NCBI GenBank assembly: GCA_017622995.1
Contig: JAGAQA010000060.1
Coordinates: forward strand, 1 to 39,425
Origin: Oscillospiraceae bacterium
GTDB lineage: Bacteria > Bacillota > Clostridia > Oscillospirales > Oscillospiraceae
Reading direction: 5' to 3'
DNA length: 39,425 bases
Shown: positions 22,610 to 31,603 of the stretch, piece by piece
How positions within the stretch are numbered: the stretch's first letter is position 1
Layout: each line of letters begins with the position of its first letter
Notes under the pieces: generated by a model
Told to the model about the DNA's origin: nothing
Databases searched by the model: none
The model's input: the letters and a program-made list of their open reading frames with translations, nothing else
Made by a program: the position numbers and the translations under genes

Positions 22610-23902
22610 ATGAATGTACTTCGTTTTCTCGGCAATGAGCTGAAAAAGTGGGCCATTGGGATTGTGGCTGCCGCCGCGGTCTTTGGCCTGTGTACCTGGC
22701 TGATGACTCTGGCACCCGAGCCCGTTAATCAGCAGGAGACTGCCGCCGCGGCTCCCGTGACCAAGCGGACCGCCAAGGTGGTGGAAACCGGCACCGGTGT
22801 AACGGTGATGTCCGCTGAGGACTGGGCTTCCAAGTATCCCGAAATCTATGCCTCCTACAAGGCAAACAGCGAGAACGCGGAAATCCATGACTACGTAGAG
22901 CAGTATCCCATGATCTCCACGGTTTACGAGGGCATGGCCTTCTCCAAGTTCTACGGCAGCGCCCGGGGCCACACCTACACCGTAGACGATGTGACCGCTA
23001 CCGGCCGCCCCCACAAGCTGGCAAACTGCTTCAGCTGCAAGACCCCCAACTTTACCGCAATGGTCAATGAGCTGGGCGACGCGGCCTACCAGCTGAATTT
23101 CGAGGATGTACTGACCCAGGTTAACGAGCCCATCAGCTGCTACAACTGCCATGCCAATACCGGTGATGAGCTGGTTGTGACCCACACCTATCTGGCGGAT
23201 GCCCTGGGCGACGATCTGCAGAAGGTTGACCCGGCCACCCTGGCCTGCGCCCAGTGCCATGTGGAGTATTACTTTGATCCCGAGACCAAGGCAACCAGCC
23301 TGCCCTACCATGACCTTGCGTCCATGCATCCCGATGCCATTCTGAAGTTCTACAACGAGGAGCTGCTGGTGGACGGTCAGCCCTTCGCGGACTACACCAA
23401 TCCCCGGACCGGTGTGCGGCAGATCAAGGCCCAGCACTCCGAGTTTGAGACCTATATGGGCGCGGGCAGTGTCCATGCTTCCATGTTTACCTGCGCCGAT
23501 TGCCATATGGGCAAGGCAACCGCGGAGAACGGAACCACCTATTCCAGCCATACCTGGACCAGCCCTTTGGAGAATCAGGCTCTGCTGGACGATTCCTGCT
23601 CCAAGTGCCACACGGATCTGGCCGGTCAGGTAAAGGCCATTCAGGAGAAGACCGAGGCCCGCACCAACGAGATCGGTTATCTGCTTCAGGATCTGACCGA
23701 GAAGCTGGCTGCCGCCGTGGAGTCCGGCGACTACACCGAGGAGGAGCTGAACCCCATCCGCGCGGTTGCCCGGGACGCCCAGTTCTACTGGGACTTCGTG
23801 TTCGTGGAGAACAGCGAGGGCGCCCACAACTCCAAGCTGGACAGCGAGTGCCTGGATAAAGCGGAAGCGCTCACCAACCAGGCTCTGGGTATGTTCAAGT
23901 AA
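22610..23902 (+). CDS. nrfA: Pentaheme cytochrome c nitrite reductase NrfA
   Basis: 430 residues from ATG 22610; AAGGAGG (22596-22602) gives a 7-base gap, while ATG 22604 almost touches the site. An N-terminal helix (about 12-34) exports or anchors it. Five c-haem sites: CFSCK (residue 140, the Lys-ligated catalytic haem that identifies NrfA), CYNCH (177), CAQCH (213), CADCH (295) and CSKCH (330). It reduces nitrite to ammonium with six electrons outside the membrane. The usual electron donor NrfH is not encoded here. The tight spacing after rnfB places it in the rnf transcript, which suggests Rnf as electron source; that is inference. Confidence 0.94.
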   Translation: MNVLRFLGNELKKWAIGIVAAAAVFGLCTWLMTLAPEPVNQQETAAAAPVTKRTAKVVETGTGVTVMSAEDWASKYPEIYASYKANSENAEIHDYVEQYPMISTVYEGMAFSKFYGSARGHTYTVDDVTATGRPHKLANCFSCKTPNFTAMVNELGDAAYQLNFEDVLTQVNEPISCYNCHANTGDELVVTHTYLADALGDDLQKVDPATLACAQCHVEYYFDPETKATSLPYHDLASMHPDAILKFYNEELLVDGQPFADYTNPRTGVRQIKAQHSEFETYMGAGSVHASMFTCADCHMGKATAENGTTYSSHTWTSPLENQALLDDSCSKCHTDLAGQVKAIQEKTEARTNEIGYLLQDLTEKLAAAVESGDYTEEELNPIRAVARDAQFYWDFVFVENSEGAHNSKLDSECLDKAEALTNQALGMFK

Positions 23903-23915
23903 AAGAAGCAACGCG

Positions 23916-23950
23916 ACGCCGCCCCTCCGGTCGGATGGGCGGCGTTTTCT
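23916..23950 (+). terminator. Terminator or attenuator between nrfA and resB
   Basis: ACGCCGCCC (23916-23924) pairs with GGGCGGCGT (23937-23945), followed by TTTTCT. Since resB starts 20 bases later without another visible promoter, it probably lowers rather than ends expression of the maturation genes. Confidence 0.75.
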
Positions 23951-23964
23951 AAGAGGAAACAATA

Positions 23965-25224
23965 TTGAAACAGAAAATTCTGAAATTTCTGCGTTCCATG
24001 ACCTTTGGCATGATCCTGTTGGGCCTGATTGTGGCCTGCAGTCTGGCCGGTTCCCTCATTGCCCAGGGCAAGGAGGTTATGTGGTATGTGAAAACCTATC
24101 CGGGCTGGTACGGGATTCTGCTGAAGCTGGGCCTCAACAATGTGTTCTACAGCTGGTATTTTCTGGTACTGATGGTGCTGCTGTGCCTGAACCTGACCCT
24201 GTGCTCTCTGGTCCGCATCCGCAGGGTGTACAGGGCGGCAAAGAACGCGGTGCCCAATGCCGCCAAACGGACAACGGACATTCCGTTGTCCCCGGAAAAG
24301 CTGGCGGAGTTTTGTGCTTACCTGGAAGACCGCCGGTTCCGGAAAACGGAGATCGGGGATGCTGTGGTTTACAGCAAAAACAGCCTTGGCTGGTACGGCT
24401 CCTTTCTGACCCATCTGGCGATCCTGCTGACGGTGCTTTTTGGCGCGGCGACCCTGTACCTGCCCCAGGTGATGGATGAAACCTGCCTGCCCGGGGAGAC
24501 CCTGGTGATGGCCGACGGAACGGAAATTGCCGTGGATTCCTTTCATATTGAGGATGCCCAGGGCAATCTGGACTATGCCAGCAAGATCCATGTGACCCTC
24601 CCGGATGGCAGAAGCAGCGGTATTCAGGAAATCCGGGTCAACCATCCCTTCGGCTTTGGGGGCTATAAAATCTACCAGCAGACCTACGGAACTGCCGGTG
24701 CGGTTACCGTCCGGGACAAGGCCACGGGAGCGGAGGATCCCTTTACGCTGACGGAAAATTGCTTCCTTTCCGCGGACGGCAGAAACGGCGTCTGGTTTGA
24801 AGCCCTGTATCCCGATTATTCCCGGGATGAATCCGGGAATTTTACCCTGATTTCCCAGACCTCCGGACGGTATTCCAATCCGGTGTATCAGATCCTGATT
24901 GCCTCCGATGGGGTGCAGACTCCGGTACTGGCCTTTCCGGGGGAGACGGTAACCGTGGGGGGACTGGAATATACCTTTGAAGCGCCTGTAGAGTATCCCG
25001 GCCTGCGGATCAAGCAGACCCCTGTGATTGTGAATATCCTGCTCTGCGGGGCCTTCTGCCTGATGATTCTGGGCCTGTGGTTCTGCTTCTTTGGAAGCCC
25101 CGCCCTTGTGACGGTACGGCCTGACGGATGCGCCATCGGAGGGCCCAAGCCCCAGGGCACCCGGATGGAGCTGGCGGCGCTGCTGGAGGACGGAATCCAA
25201 GAGAAAGAGGAAGAAAAATGCTGA
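23965..25224 (+). CDS. resB: Cytochrome c biogenesis protein ResB/Ccs1
   Basis: 419 residues from TTG 23965 (AGAGG about 9 bases upstream). Three N-terminal membrane helices (about 12-34, 60-82 and 145-170), a large outer domain (about 175-355) and one C-terminal helix (about 357-380): the ResB/Ccs1 plan. SLRSM-F-like start FLRSMTFGMILLG and NHPFGFGGYKIYQQ are typical. With CcsA it forms the system II synthase that attaches haem to apocytochrome c, here most likely NrfA. Confidence 0.92.
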   Translation: MKQKILKFLRSMTFGMILLGLIVACSLAGSLIAQGKEVMWYVKTYPGWYGILLKLGLNNVFYSWYFLVLMVLLCLNLTLCSLVRIRRVYRAAKNAVPNAAKRTTDIPLSPEKLAEFCAYLEDRRFRKTEIGDAVVYSKNSLGWYGSFLTHLAILLTVLFGAATLYLPQVMDETCLPGETLVMADGTEIAVDSFHIEDAQGNLDYASKIHVTLPDGRSSGIQEIRVNHPFGFGGYKIYQQTYGTAGAVTVRDKATGAEDPFTLTENCFLSADGRNGVWFEALYPDYSRDESGNFTLISQTSGRYSNPVYQILIASDGVQTPVLAFPGETVTVGGLEYTFEAPVEYPGLRIKQTPVIVNILLCGAFCLMILGLWFCFFGSPALVTVRPDGCAIGGPKPQGTRMELAALLEDGIQEKEEEKC

Positions 25225-26006
25225 ATATTTTGTTTTTTACCCCGCTGGTGCTGTTTTTCCTGGCGGTGATTCTGGGATTTTTTGGAATCCTGTTTCATAA
25301 GGAGCAGGTTTCCCGGCTCTCCTGGTGGCTGTTCCTGGGGGGAACGGCGATTCTCACTGCCTATCTCGCTGCACGGGGTGTGGTGGCCGGACGGATTCCC
25401 CTGTCCAATCAGTTCGAATTTGCCACCGCCTTTGCCTGGGGCATTGCCGTGATGCTCATTGCTGTGCAGACCCGTGCCAAAGCGGAGTGGATCCGGGTCG
25501 CGGCCATGCCCATGACCTTTCTGGTGCTGTCCTACGCGGCACTCCAGCCCCGGGAGATTACGGAGCTGATGCCCGCACTGAAAAGCGCCTGGTTTGCTCT
25601 GCACATCGGTTCGGCGGTGTTCTCCTACGCCTCCTTTGTGCTGGCCGGCTGTGCCGGTGTGCGGTATCTGCTGATCAGCCGGAAGGACCACACTGCCGGG
25701 CAGCTGGTGCAGATCGATTATCTGAGCTACCGGATGGTGGCCCTGGGCTTTCTGCTGCTGACGGTGGTGATCCTCTCCGGCGCCATCTGGGCAGAACAGG
25801 CCTGGTCCGCCTTCTGGACCTGGGACCCCAAGGAAACCTGGGCATTGATTACCTGGATTCTCTACGCCATCTACCTGCATCTGCGGCTTCGCAAAAAGCT
25901 CAGCGGAAAGGTAATGGCATGGATGGTGGTAATCTATGTACCCGTGGTGTTGTTTACCTTCGTGGGTGTAAACACCCTGCTCCCGGGCCTGCATTCCTAC
26001 GGCTGA
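25218..26006 (+). CDS. ccsA: Cytochrome c haem lyase subunit CcsA/ResC
   Basis: 262 residues from ATG 25218, overlapping the end of resB by 7 bases. About eight membrane helices and the tryptophan-rich haem-handling WWD segment (WSAFWTWDPKETWALITW, about residues 199-216), with conserved His residues nearby. It carries haem through the membrane to the outer site and ligates it to CxxCH/CxxCK motifs with ResB. Whether a system II enzyme can serve the CxxCK haem without a special partner is a question here. Confidence 0.93.
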   Translation: MLNILFFTPLVLFFLAVILGFFGILFHKEQVSRLSWWLFLGGTAILTAYLAARGVVAGRIPLSNQFEFATAFAWGIAVMLIAVQTRAKAEWIRVAAMPMTFLVLSYAALQPREITELMPALKSAWFALHIGSAVFSYASFVLAGCAGVRYLLISRKDHTAGQLVQIDYLSYRMVALGFLLLTVVILSGAIWAEQAWSAFWTWDPKETWALITWILYAIYLHLRLRKKLSGKVMAWMVVIYVPVVLFTFVGVNTLLPGLHSYG

Positions 26007-26016
26007 GCGATTGCGT

Positions 26017-26050
26017 CCCCCTGCTCCAAACGGCAGGGGGGCGTTTGTTT
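26017..26050 (+). terminator. Terminator of the rnf-nrf-res cluster
   Basis: CCCCCTGC (26017-26024) pairs with GCAGGGGG (26033-26040), followed by a T-rich stretch. Confidence 0.8.
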
Positions 26051-26106
26051 TCGAAACAAATCCAGTTTCATCGTAAAGTTTACGTTTTCGTAAAAAATGC
26101 TTGACA
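26044..26106 (+). promoter_or_regulatory. Operator-like palindromes and -35 box before the exporter gene
   Basis: TTTGTTT-TCG-AAACAAA (26044-26060) is one palindrome. Three CGTAAA half-sites follow in alternating orientation (26072-26077 forward, 26079-26084 reverse, 26089-26094 forward). A perfect TTGACA (26101-26106) lies 7 bases later, but no good -10 is found at 17 bases (26124-26129 reads CATTTT). The arrangement resembles operators of TetR/MarR-type regulators of efflux pumps; the regulator is not in the window. Confidence 0.45.
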
Positions 26107-26198
26107 GATTTTTCCGGTTTGCCCATTTTTTTCTGTGCCAATCTGTGCTATTCTAAAGGAAAATAAGGAAGCTGTACTTCGGAAAGGATTGCTTTTCT

Positions 26199-28664
26199 AT
26201 GGCAAAAGATATGGCTGCGAAAGGAGACAACGGCGCGATGAAGAAGGTCGCCGCCTTTATTGTCGACAAACGGAACCTGTTTTTCCTGCTGTATGTGGTG
26301 GCGCTGGTATTCAGCCTGTTTTCCATGAACTGGGTGCAGGTGGAAAATGACATCACCACCTATCTGCCGGAGGATACGGAAACCCGCCGGGGCCTCACCG
26401 TGATGAACGAGAATTTTGTAACCTATGGCTCTGCCCGGGTGATGATCTCCAACATCACCCCGTGCAAGGCCCGGGAGCTGGCAGACCGCGTTGGGGAAAT
26501 TCAGGGTGTGTCCCAGGTGATTTTTGACAGCTCCAAAAACCATTACCGGGGCGGGTCAGCGCTGCTGGATGTGAACTTTGACGCGGAGGCCACAGATCCC
26601 CGGGCGGAGGAGGCCATGGCGGCAATCCGAACGCTTCTGGATGGCTACGATGTGTATGTGGACACCACCGTGGGTGTGGATGCATCCGCTGAGCTGACAG
26701 GGGAAATGGCCCAGATCGTTCTGGTGGCGGCGGTGATCATTGTGGTGGTGCTGATTCTCACCTCCAAGGCTTATATGGAGGTGCCGGTGCTGCTGATCAC
26801 GTTTCTTGCGGCGGCCCTGCTGAATATGGGAACCAACTACCTCTGCGGAAAGATCAGCTTTATCTCCAACGCCATCACTGTGGTGCTGCAGCTGGCGCTG
26901 GCCATTGACTATGCCATCATCCTGTGCCACCGGTTTTCCGCGGAGCACGAAACCCTTCCTTCCCGGGAGGCCTGCGTGGAAGCGCTGAGCAAGTCCATTC
27001 CGGAGATCTGTTCCAGCAGCCTAACCACCATTTCCGGCCTGGGGGCTCTGGCCTTTATGCACTTCGGCATCGGTCTGGATATGGCGGTGGTACTGATCAA
27101 GGCGATTTTTCTGAGCCTTCTGACGGTGTTCACCCTGATGCCGGGACTTTTGATGCTGTTCAGTAAGCTCATCGACAGAACCCAGCACAAAAACCTGATT
27201 CCTCCCATCACCGCCGTGGGCAAATTCGATGTGGCCACCCGCTATGTGGTGCCGCCTCTGTTTCTGGTGGTGGTGGTCTTTGCCTTTTACTTCGCAAACC
27301 AGTGCCCCTATGCCTACAGCTACAACGATCTGGACACCGCCAAGCAGAGTGCGCAGCAGATGGCGGTGCAGAAGATCAAGGAAACCTTCGGCTCTTCCAA
27401 CATGGTGGCCATCATGGTGCCCACCGGGGACTATGAAAAGGAAAAGTGGATTCTGGAAACCCTGGAGGCAAATCCCAATGTGGAGTCCACCATGGGTCTT
27501 GCCAGCATCGAGGCCATGGACGGCTACACCCTGACGGACGCCTTGACGCCCCGGCAGTTTTCCGAGCTGGCGGGGCTGGACTACGAGGTATGCAAGCTCC
27601 TCTACACCGCCTATGCCACCGATAAGAGCCAGTACGGGGAGCTGCTGAACGGGGTGGGGGCCTATCAGGTGCCTCTGTTTGATATGTTCCTGTTTCTGAA
27701 GGACCAGATGGAAACGGGAAACATCCACCTGGAGGGGGAGACCCAGGAAATGCTGGATACGCTGTTCGACCAATTGGATCAGGCCAGGCTCCAGCTGCAA
27801 AGCGACCGCTACAGCCGGATGGTGGTCAACCTGAACCTGCCCGAGGAGGGGGAGGAAACCTACCGGATGATGGACGAGATCCACGATCTGGTGCGCAGCC
27901 AGTATGGGGACGACTTCTATCTCATGGGCAACACCACCTCCGCCATGGATCTCAGCGCCTCTTTTGTCCAGGATAACCTCTTGATTTCCATACTGTCTGC
28001 CCTGTTTGTTATGCTGATTCTGCTGTTCACGTTCCAATCCGCGGGCCTGCCGGTACTGCTGATTCTGGTGATTCAGGGCAGCATCTGGATCAACTTCGCC
28101 ATCCCTGCCATCCGCAATACCCCGCTGTATTTTCTGGGGTATCTCATCGTCAACGCCATTCAGATGGGCGCGAACATCGACTATGCCATCGTCATCTCCA
28201 GCCACTACACGGAGCAGAAACAGCTGTATCCCCCGAAGGAGGCCATTATCCGGGCCCTGAACGCGTCCTTCCCTACGGTCTTCACCTCCGGCACCATCAT
28301 GGCCTCTGCCGGTAATCTGATTGCGGTGATGACTGCCAACCCGGTGATCTCCACCTTCGGCGCCTGTATCGGCAGAGGCACCATCATCTCCCTGATCCTG
28401 GTGATGGGGGTGCTGCCCCAGCTTCTGGTGCTGGGAGACATCCTCATCGAGCGCACCAGCTTCCGGATGCCCCAGCTGGACCGCAAGACCCGCTCTGCCT
28501 CCGGCACCCTGCGGGTTCGGGGCCGTGTCCGGGGTTACATCAGCGGCATGGTGGACGCGGAGATCAACGGCGAGCTCACCGGACAGATACATGCTTCTGT
28601 TTCTGCCGGGGATCTGGAGATGATCGAGGAACACCCGGCCACCGAAGGAGGGAGCGACGCATGA
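26199..28664 (+). CDS. MMPL/RND-superfamily membrane exporter
   Basis: 821 residues from ATG 26199, or 808 from ATG 26238, which has AAAGGAG at an 11-base gap; neither is decisive. It has the duplicated RND plan: helix 1 (about 27-47), an outer domain, five helices (about 175-325), then helix 7 (about 345), a second outer domain and five helices (about 615-770). Conserved transmembrane residues include LALAIDYAIILCHRF and the second-half GANIDYAIVISSHY, the D-Y pairs used for proton coupling in MMPL proteins. The tail (from about 775) is hydrophilic. Such proteins export lipids, surfactin-like compounds or drugs; the cargo here is unknown. The downstream gene overlaps it by 4 bases and probably works with it. 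Confidence 0.88.
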   Translation: MAKDMAAKGDNGAMKKVAAFIVDKRNLFFLLYVVALVFSLFSMNWVQVENDITTYLPEDTETRRGLTVMNENFVTYGSARVMISNITPCKARELADRVGEIQGVSQVIFDSSKNHYRGGSALLDVNFDAEATDPRAEEAMAAIRTLLDGYDVYVDTTVGVDASAELTGEMAQIVLVAAVIIVVVLILTSKAYMEVPVLLITFLAAALLNMGTNYLCGKISFISNAITVVLQLALAIDYAIILCHRFSAEHETLPSREACVEALSKSIPEICSSSLTTISGLGALAFMHFGIGLDMAVVLIKAIFLSLLTVFTLMPGLLMLFSKLIDRTQHKNLIPPITAVGKFDVATRYVVPPLFLVVVVFAFYFANQCPYAYSYNDLDTAKQSAQQMAVQKIKETFGSSNMVAIMVPTGDYEKEKWILETLEANPNVESTMGLASIEAMDGYTLTDALTPRQFSELAGLDYEVCKLLYTAYATDKSQYGELLNGVGAYQVPLFDMFLFLKDQMETGNIHLEGETQEMLDTLFDQLDQARLQLQSDRYSRMVVNLNLPEEGEETYRMMDEIHDLVRSQYGDDFYLMGNTTSAMDLSASFVQDNLLISILSALFVMLILLFTFQSAGLPVLLILVIQGSIWINFAIPAIRNTPLYFLGYLIVNAIQMGANIDYAIVISSHYTEQKQLYPPKEAIIRALNASFPTVFTSGTIMASAGNLIAVMTANPVISTFGACIGRGTIISLILVMGVLPQLLVLGDILIERTSFRMPQLDRKTRSASGTLRVRGRVRGYISGMVDAEINGELTGQIHASVSAGDLEMIEEHPATEGGSDA

Positions 28665-31315
28665 AAAGGAAGGGATTTTGCCTCCTGATGGCACTGACCC
28701 TACTGGCTTCTCTGGTGCTTCCCGCTTTCGCGGAGGAAGCAGAGGAGGCCGAGCCCATGTACAAAGAAATCACCCTGTCCACCGCGGAGGATGTGCAGAA
28801 GCTGGCAAAGCTTTGCCGTCTGGACAGTGCCAGCCGGAATCTCAAGGTGACGCTGGAAAAGGACATTTCCCTGTCCGGGTATCCGGACCTGGAAATCCCC
28901 ACCTTCGGCGGCGTTTTTGACGGCTGCGGCCACCGGATCACAGACCTGAACATCAGCGCCAAGGGCTCTGTCCGGGGCCTGTTCCGCTACCTCCAGGAGG
29001 GGGCCGTGGTTCAGAATCTGGAGGTCTGCGCCAGGGTTCTTCCCCAGGGCAGCGCCACCCAGGCAGGCGGCCTGGTGGGTGTCAACAGCGGCACCATCGA
29101 TTCCGTCCGCTTTTCCGGCACCCTGGCGGGCACGGACCGGCTGGGCGGCATCGCCGGAACCAATACCGTATCCGGAAAGATCAAAAACTGTACGGCAGAG
29201 GGATATATTCGGGGCAAACAGATCCTGGGCGGCATTGTGGGTGAAAACCAGGGTGTTGTATACAATTGTGTCAACCGGGCGGAGGTCAATACCGGTGTGC
29301 CCGAAGAGGAGCTGAAGCTGGACGACATCACCGTTCCCAGACTGACCAGCGAGGAAACCCTGCGCAGCGGCTCGGATATCGGCGGCGTGGCAGGCTCCAG
29401 CAGCGGTGTGATCCGGCTATGCCGCAATGAAGGAAATGTGGGCTATCCCCACACGGGCTACAATGTGGGCGGTGTGGCCGGAAGCCAAAACGGGTTTATG
29501 GCCGACTGCGTCAACTATGGGGATGTGTATGCCCGGAAGGAGGGCGGCGGCGTGCTGGGCCAGATGGAGCCCAACCATATGCTGGAATTCAGCGAGGATA
29601 CCCTGCAAAAGCTCCAGAAGGAGCTGCGCGCCACCAACGGCATCCTTACCCAGACCTCCAGTGATGCCTCCGCTGCCAACAGCAGTGTGCAGAGCAGCCT
29701 GGTGCATGTGCAGAACAATATGGGCGATTTCCTGAGCGCCATCAATTATCTGCTGGAAACGGTGCGCAGCAACACCTCCATTACGCTGCCCGATACGGTG
29801 GAGGGGGATATTCCCATTCCGGATCTGGAAATCTCCAATCAGGACCAGGTGTGGGCAGCTGCCGGTCTGGTGGGGGAGTGCCTGACGGATGTGGTGAATT
29901 CCGTCAGCAATACAACGGACATTGCCACCAACGAGGGCGGCGTGGTGCTGGCGGATCTTCAGGCGCTGGCAAACCAGCTGAACCGGGTGGTCAACGTGAT
30001 GAGCGGCCGGGAGGAGGATGCCTCCACGGTGGAGGATGTTTCCGGCCAGAATGTACAGGAGGATTCTCCGGGGAAGATAAGGAGCTGCATCAATTATGGT
30101 ACCGTGAACGCGGACATCAATTCCGGCGGCATTGTCGGCGCGCTGTCCTGGGAAAATGATCTGGATCCCGAGGACGACCTGAAGGTCCAGGGGGATGTTT
30201 CCCTGAATTTCACCTATAAGACCCGGGCCCTGGTGTATCAGTGCATGAACCGGGGTACGGTCCAGGCCAAAAAGCAGGCCTGCGGCGGTGTGGCGGGCCG
30301 GAGCTCCCTGGGGGCCATTATTGAGTGTGAGGGCTACGGCCTTGTAAAGGCGGAGGATGCCAGCTGGGTAGGCGGCATTGTGGGAAAATCGGAGGCGGAG
30401 GTCCGGGGCTGCTGGGCCAAGTGCAGCGTCACCGGCGGAAACCTCTGCGGCGGTGTGGCCGGTGAGGCAGCGGAGCTGAATGGCTGCCGGGCGCTGGTCA
30501 CCGTGGAAAACGGCGGTGAGTACACCGGCGCCATTGCGGGAAAGCTCAGCCAGGACGGAACGGCGGAACGCAATGTGTTTGTGGACAGCGATACTCTGGC
30601 GGGCATTGACGGCATCAGCTATTCCGGCCAGGCAGAGCCCCTGAATTACCGGGCCTTTCTGGAGCTGGACGGGGTGCCGGATGCCTTCCGGAAGATGATC
30701 CTTACCTTTGTGGCGGAGGACAGGGTGATCACCCGCCGGGTGGACTACGACAAAACACTGAAAGATATTCCGGAGGTCCCGGAGAAGCCGGGCTATTCCG
30801 GCGCCTGGGAGGACTTCAATGCCGCCCATATCCGGGCGGATCAGACGGTGTACGCGGCCTATTCCGAGCTGCAGGCCTCCGCGGATTCCGGTGAATCCGG
30901 CGGGCTGCCGGTGGTGCTGGCAGAGGGCAGCTTCCGGGACGCTGATCAGGTGACGGCGGAGCCGCTGGAGACAGACTTGCCCGATACGGCGACTGCAGGC
31001 TGGAGAATCACGGTGCCGGAGGACGGCGCAGGCGCCCATGTGATCCATCTGCGCAAGCCGGAAACGGACAGGCACTACCAGGTGCTGCTGGATACCGGTT
31101 CCGGCTGGCAGACGGTGGATGCCCGGGAGGATGGCAGCTATCTGGTGTTCTCTGCCCGGGGAAATGATTTCCGGGCGGCGATGGAGCCGGTCAGCGACAA
31201 CGGATCCCTGTGGATCGCCGGGGCCGTCGGCGCCGGAGCGCTGGTGCTTCTGGTCGGTGTGCTGGTGTACAGAAGAAAGAAACAGAAAAAGACCGCTTCC
31301 AAACCGGTCCAATAA
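28661..31315 (+). CDS. Secreted GLUG-repeat surface protein with C-terminal membrane anchor
   Basis: 884 residues. Signal peptide about 1-24 (ends LPAFA). About ten GLUG-type motifs of the form GG-[IV]-[AV]-G occur in two groups, residues about 140-310 and 490-640, typical of right-handed beta-helix surface proteins. Between them is a helical stretch (about 310-455) likely to form a coiled coil. Near 700-740 there is one InlB-like repeat (YDKTLKDIPEVPEKPGY to TVYAAYS). A single helix (about 847-867) and basic tail RRKKQKK anchor it. Its ATG overlaps the exporter stop (ATGA), so the two are coupled; it may be an outer partner of the exporter. No enzymatic motif is seen. Confidence 0.8.
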   Translation: MKRKGFCLLMALTLLASLVLPAFAEEAEEAEPMYKEITLSTAEDVQKLAKLCRLDSASRNLKVTLEKDISLSGYPDLEIPTFGGVFDGCGHRITDLNISAKGSVRGLFRYLQEGAVVQNLEVCARVLPQGSATQAGGLVGVNSGTIDSVRFSGTLAGTDRLGGIAGTNTVSGKIKNCTAEGYIRGKQILGGIVGENQGVVYNCVNRAEVNTGVPEEELKLDDITVPRLTSEETLRSGSDIGGVAGSSSGVIRLCRNEGNVGYPHTGYNVGGVAGSQNGFMADCVNYGDVYARKEGGGVLGQMEPNHMLEFSEDTLQKLQKELRATNGILTQTSSDASAANSSVQSSLVHVQNNMGDFLSAINYLLETVRSNTSITLPDTVEGDIPIPDLEISNQDQVWAAAGLVGECLTDVVNSVSNTTDIATNEGGVVLADLQALANQLNRVVNVMSGREEDASTVEDVSGQNVQEDSPGKIRSCINYGTVNADINSGGIVGALSWENDLDPEDDLKVQGDVSLNFTYKTRALVYQCMNRGTVQAKKQACGGVAGRSSLGAIIECEGYGLVKAEDASWVGGIVGKSEAEVRGCWAKCSVTGGNLCGGVAGEAAELNGCRALVTVENGGEYTGAIAGKLSQDGTAERNVFVDSDTLAGIDGISYSGQAEPLNYRAFLELDGVPDAFRKMILTFVAEDRVITRRVDYDKTLKDIPEVPEKPGYSGAWEDFNAAHIRADQTVYAAYSELQASADSGESGGLPVVLAEGSFRDADQVTAEPLETDLPDTATAGWRITVPEDGAGAHVIHLRKPETDRHYQVLLDTGSGWQTVDAREDGSYLVFSARGNDFRAAMEPVSDNGSLWIAGAVGAGALVLLVGVLVYRRKKQKKTASKPVQ

Positions 31316-31328
31316 AATGATCCTTATG

Positions 31329-31362
31329 CCCTTCCCCGGGAAAACGGGGAGGGGTTTCTTTT
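31329..31362 (+). terminator. Terminator of the exporter/GLUG operon
   Basis: CCCTTCCCCG (31329-31338) pairs with CGGGGAGGGG (31345-31354), followed by TTTCTTTT. Confidence 0.85.
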
Positions 31363-31446
31363 GTACATATAGCTGCGAAAAGCATAAAAGCGGCAGCCGA
31401 AATGCGAAAAATCACCTGAATGAGAGGGGCGCAGCCCAGAAATCCC

Positions 31447-31475
31447 TTGACAAAAGGCACCAAACAGGCTAAATT
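31447..31475 (+). promoter_or_regulatory. Predicted promoter of glycogen phosphorylase
   Basis: Perfect TTGACA (31447-31452), 17 bases, TAAATT (31470-31475). A leader of about 120 bases precedes the start at 31604; I see no known riboswitch in it. Confidence 0.6.
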
Positions 31476-31603
31476 ATACCATGGACCATCGTAGGGGGCA
31501 GAGGCGGAATTGCCGCAGGCCTGCCCGTAAACAGAACGGCAGCCCTTTCTGCCGGTACAAGAATAGACGGCACGGATTTGCCGTTTTAGATTGGAGTTTG
31601 AAA

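Noticed and set aside
22604-22612. NrfA start at ATG 22604
   Set aside because: The ribosome site ends one base before it; ATG 22610 has the normal gap.
20537-23962. A minus-strand open frame of about 1,140 codons opposite the rnf-nrfA genes
   Set aside because: It mirrors the GC-rich third positions of the genes on the plus strand, is rich in His, Gly and Gln without any domain, and has no ribosome site. The same applies to long antisense frames at 31586-34006, 27021-28694 and 29417-31312.
31316-31603. Riboswitch in the glycogen phosphorylase leader
   Set aside because: After the upstream terminator I find only a promoter and a plain leader; no known riboswitch core is recognisable.
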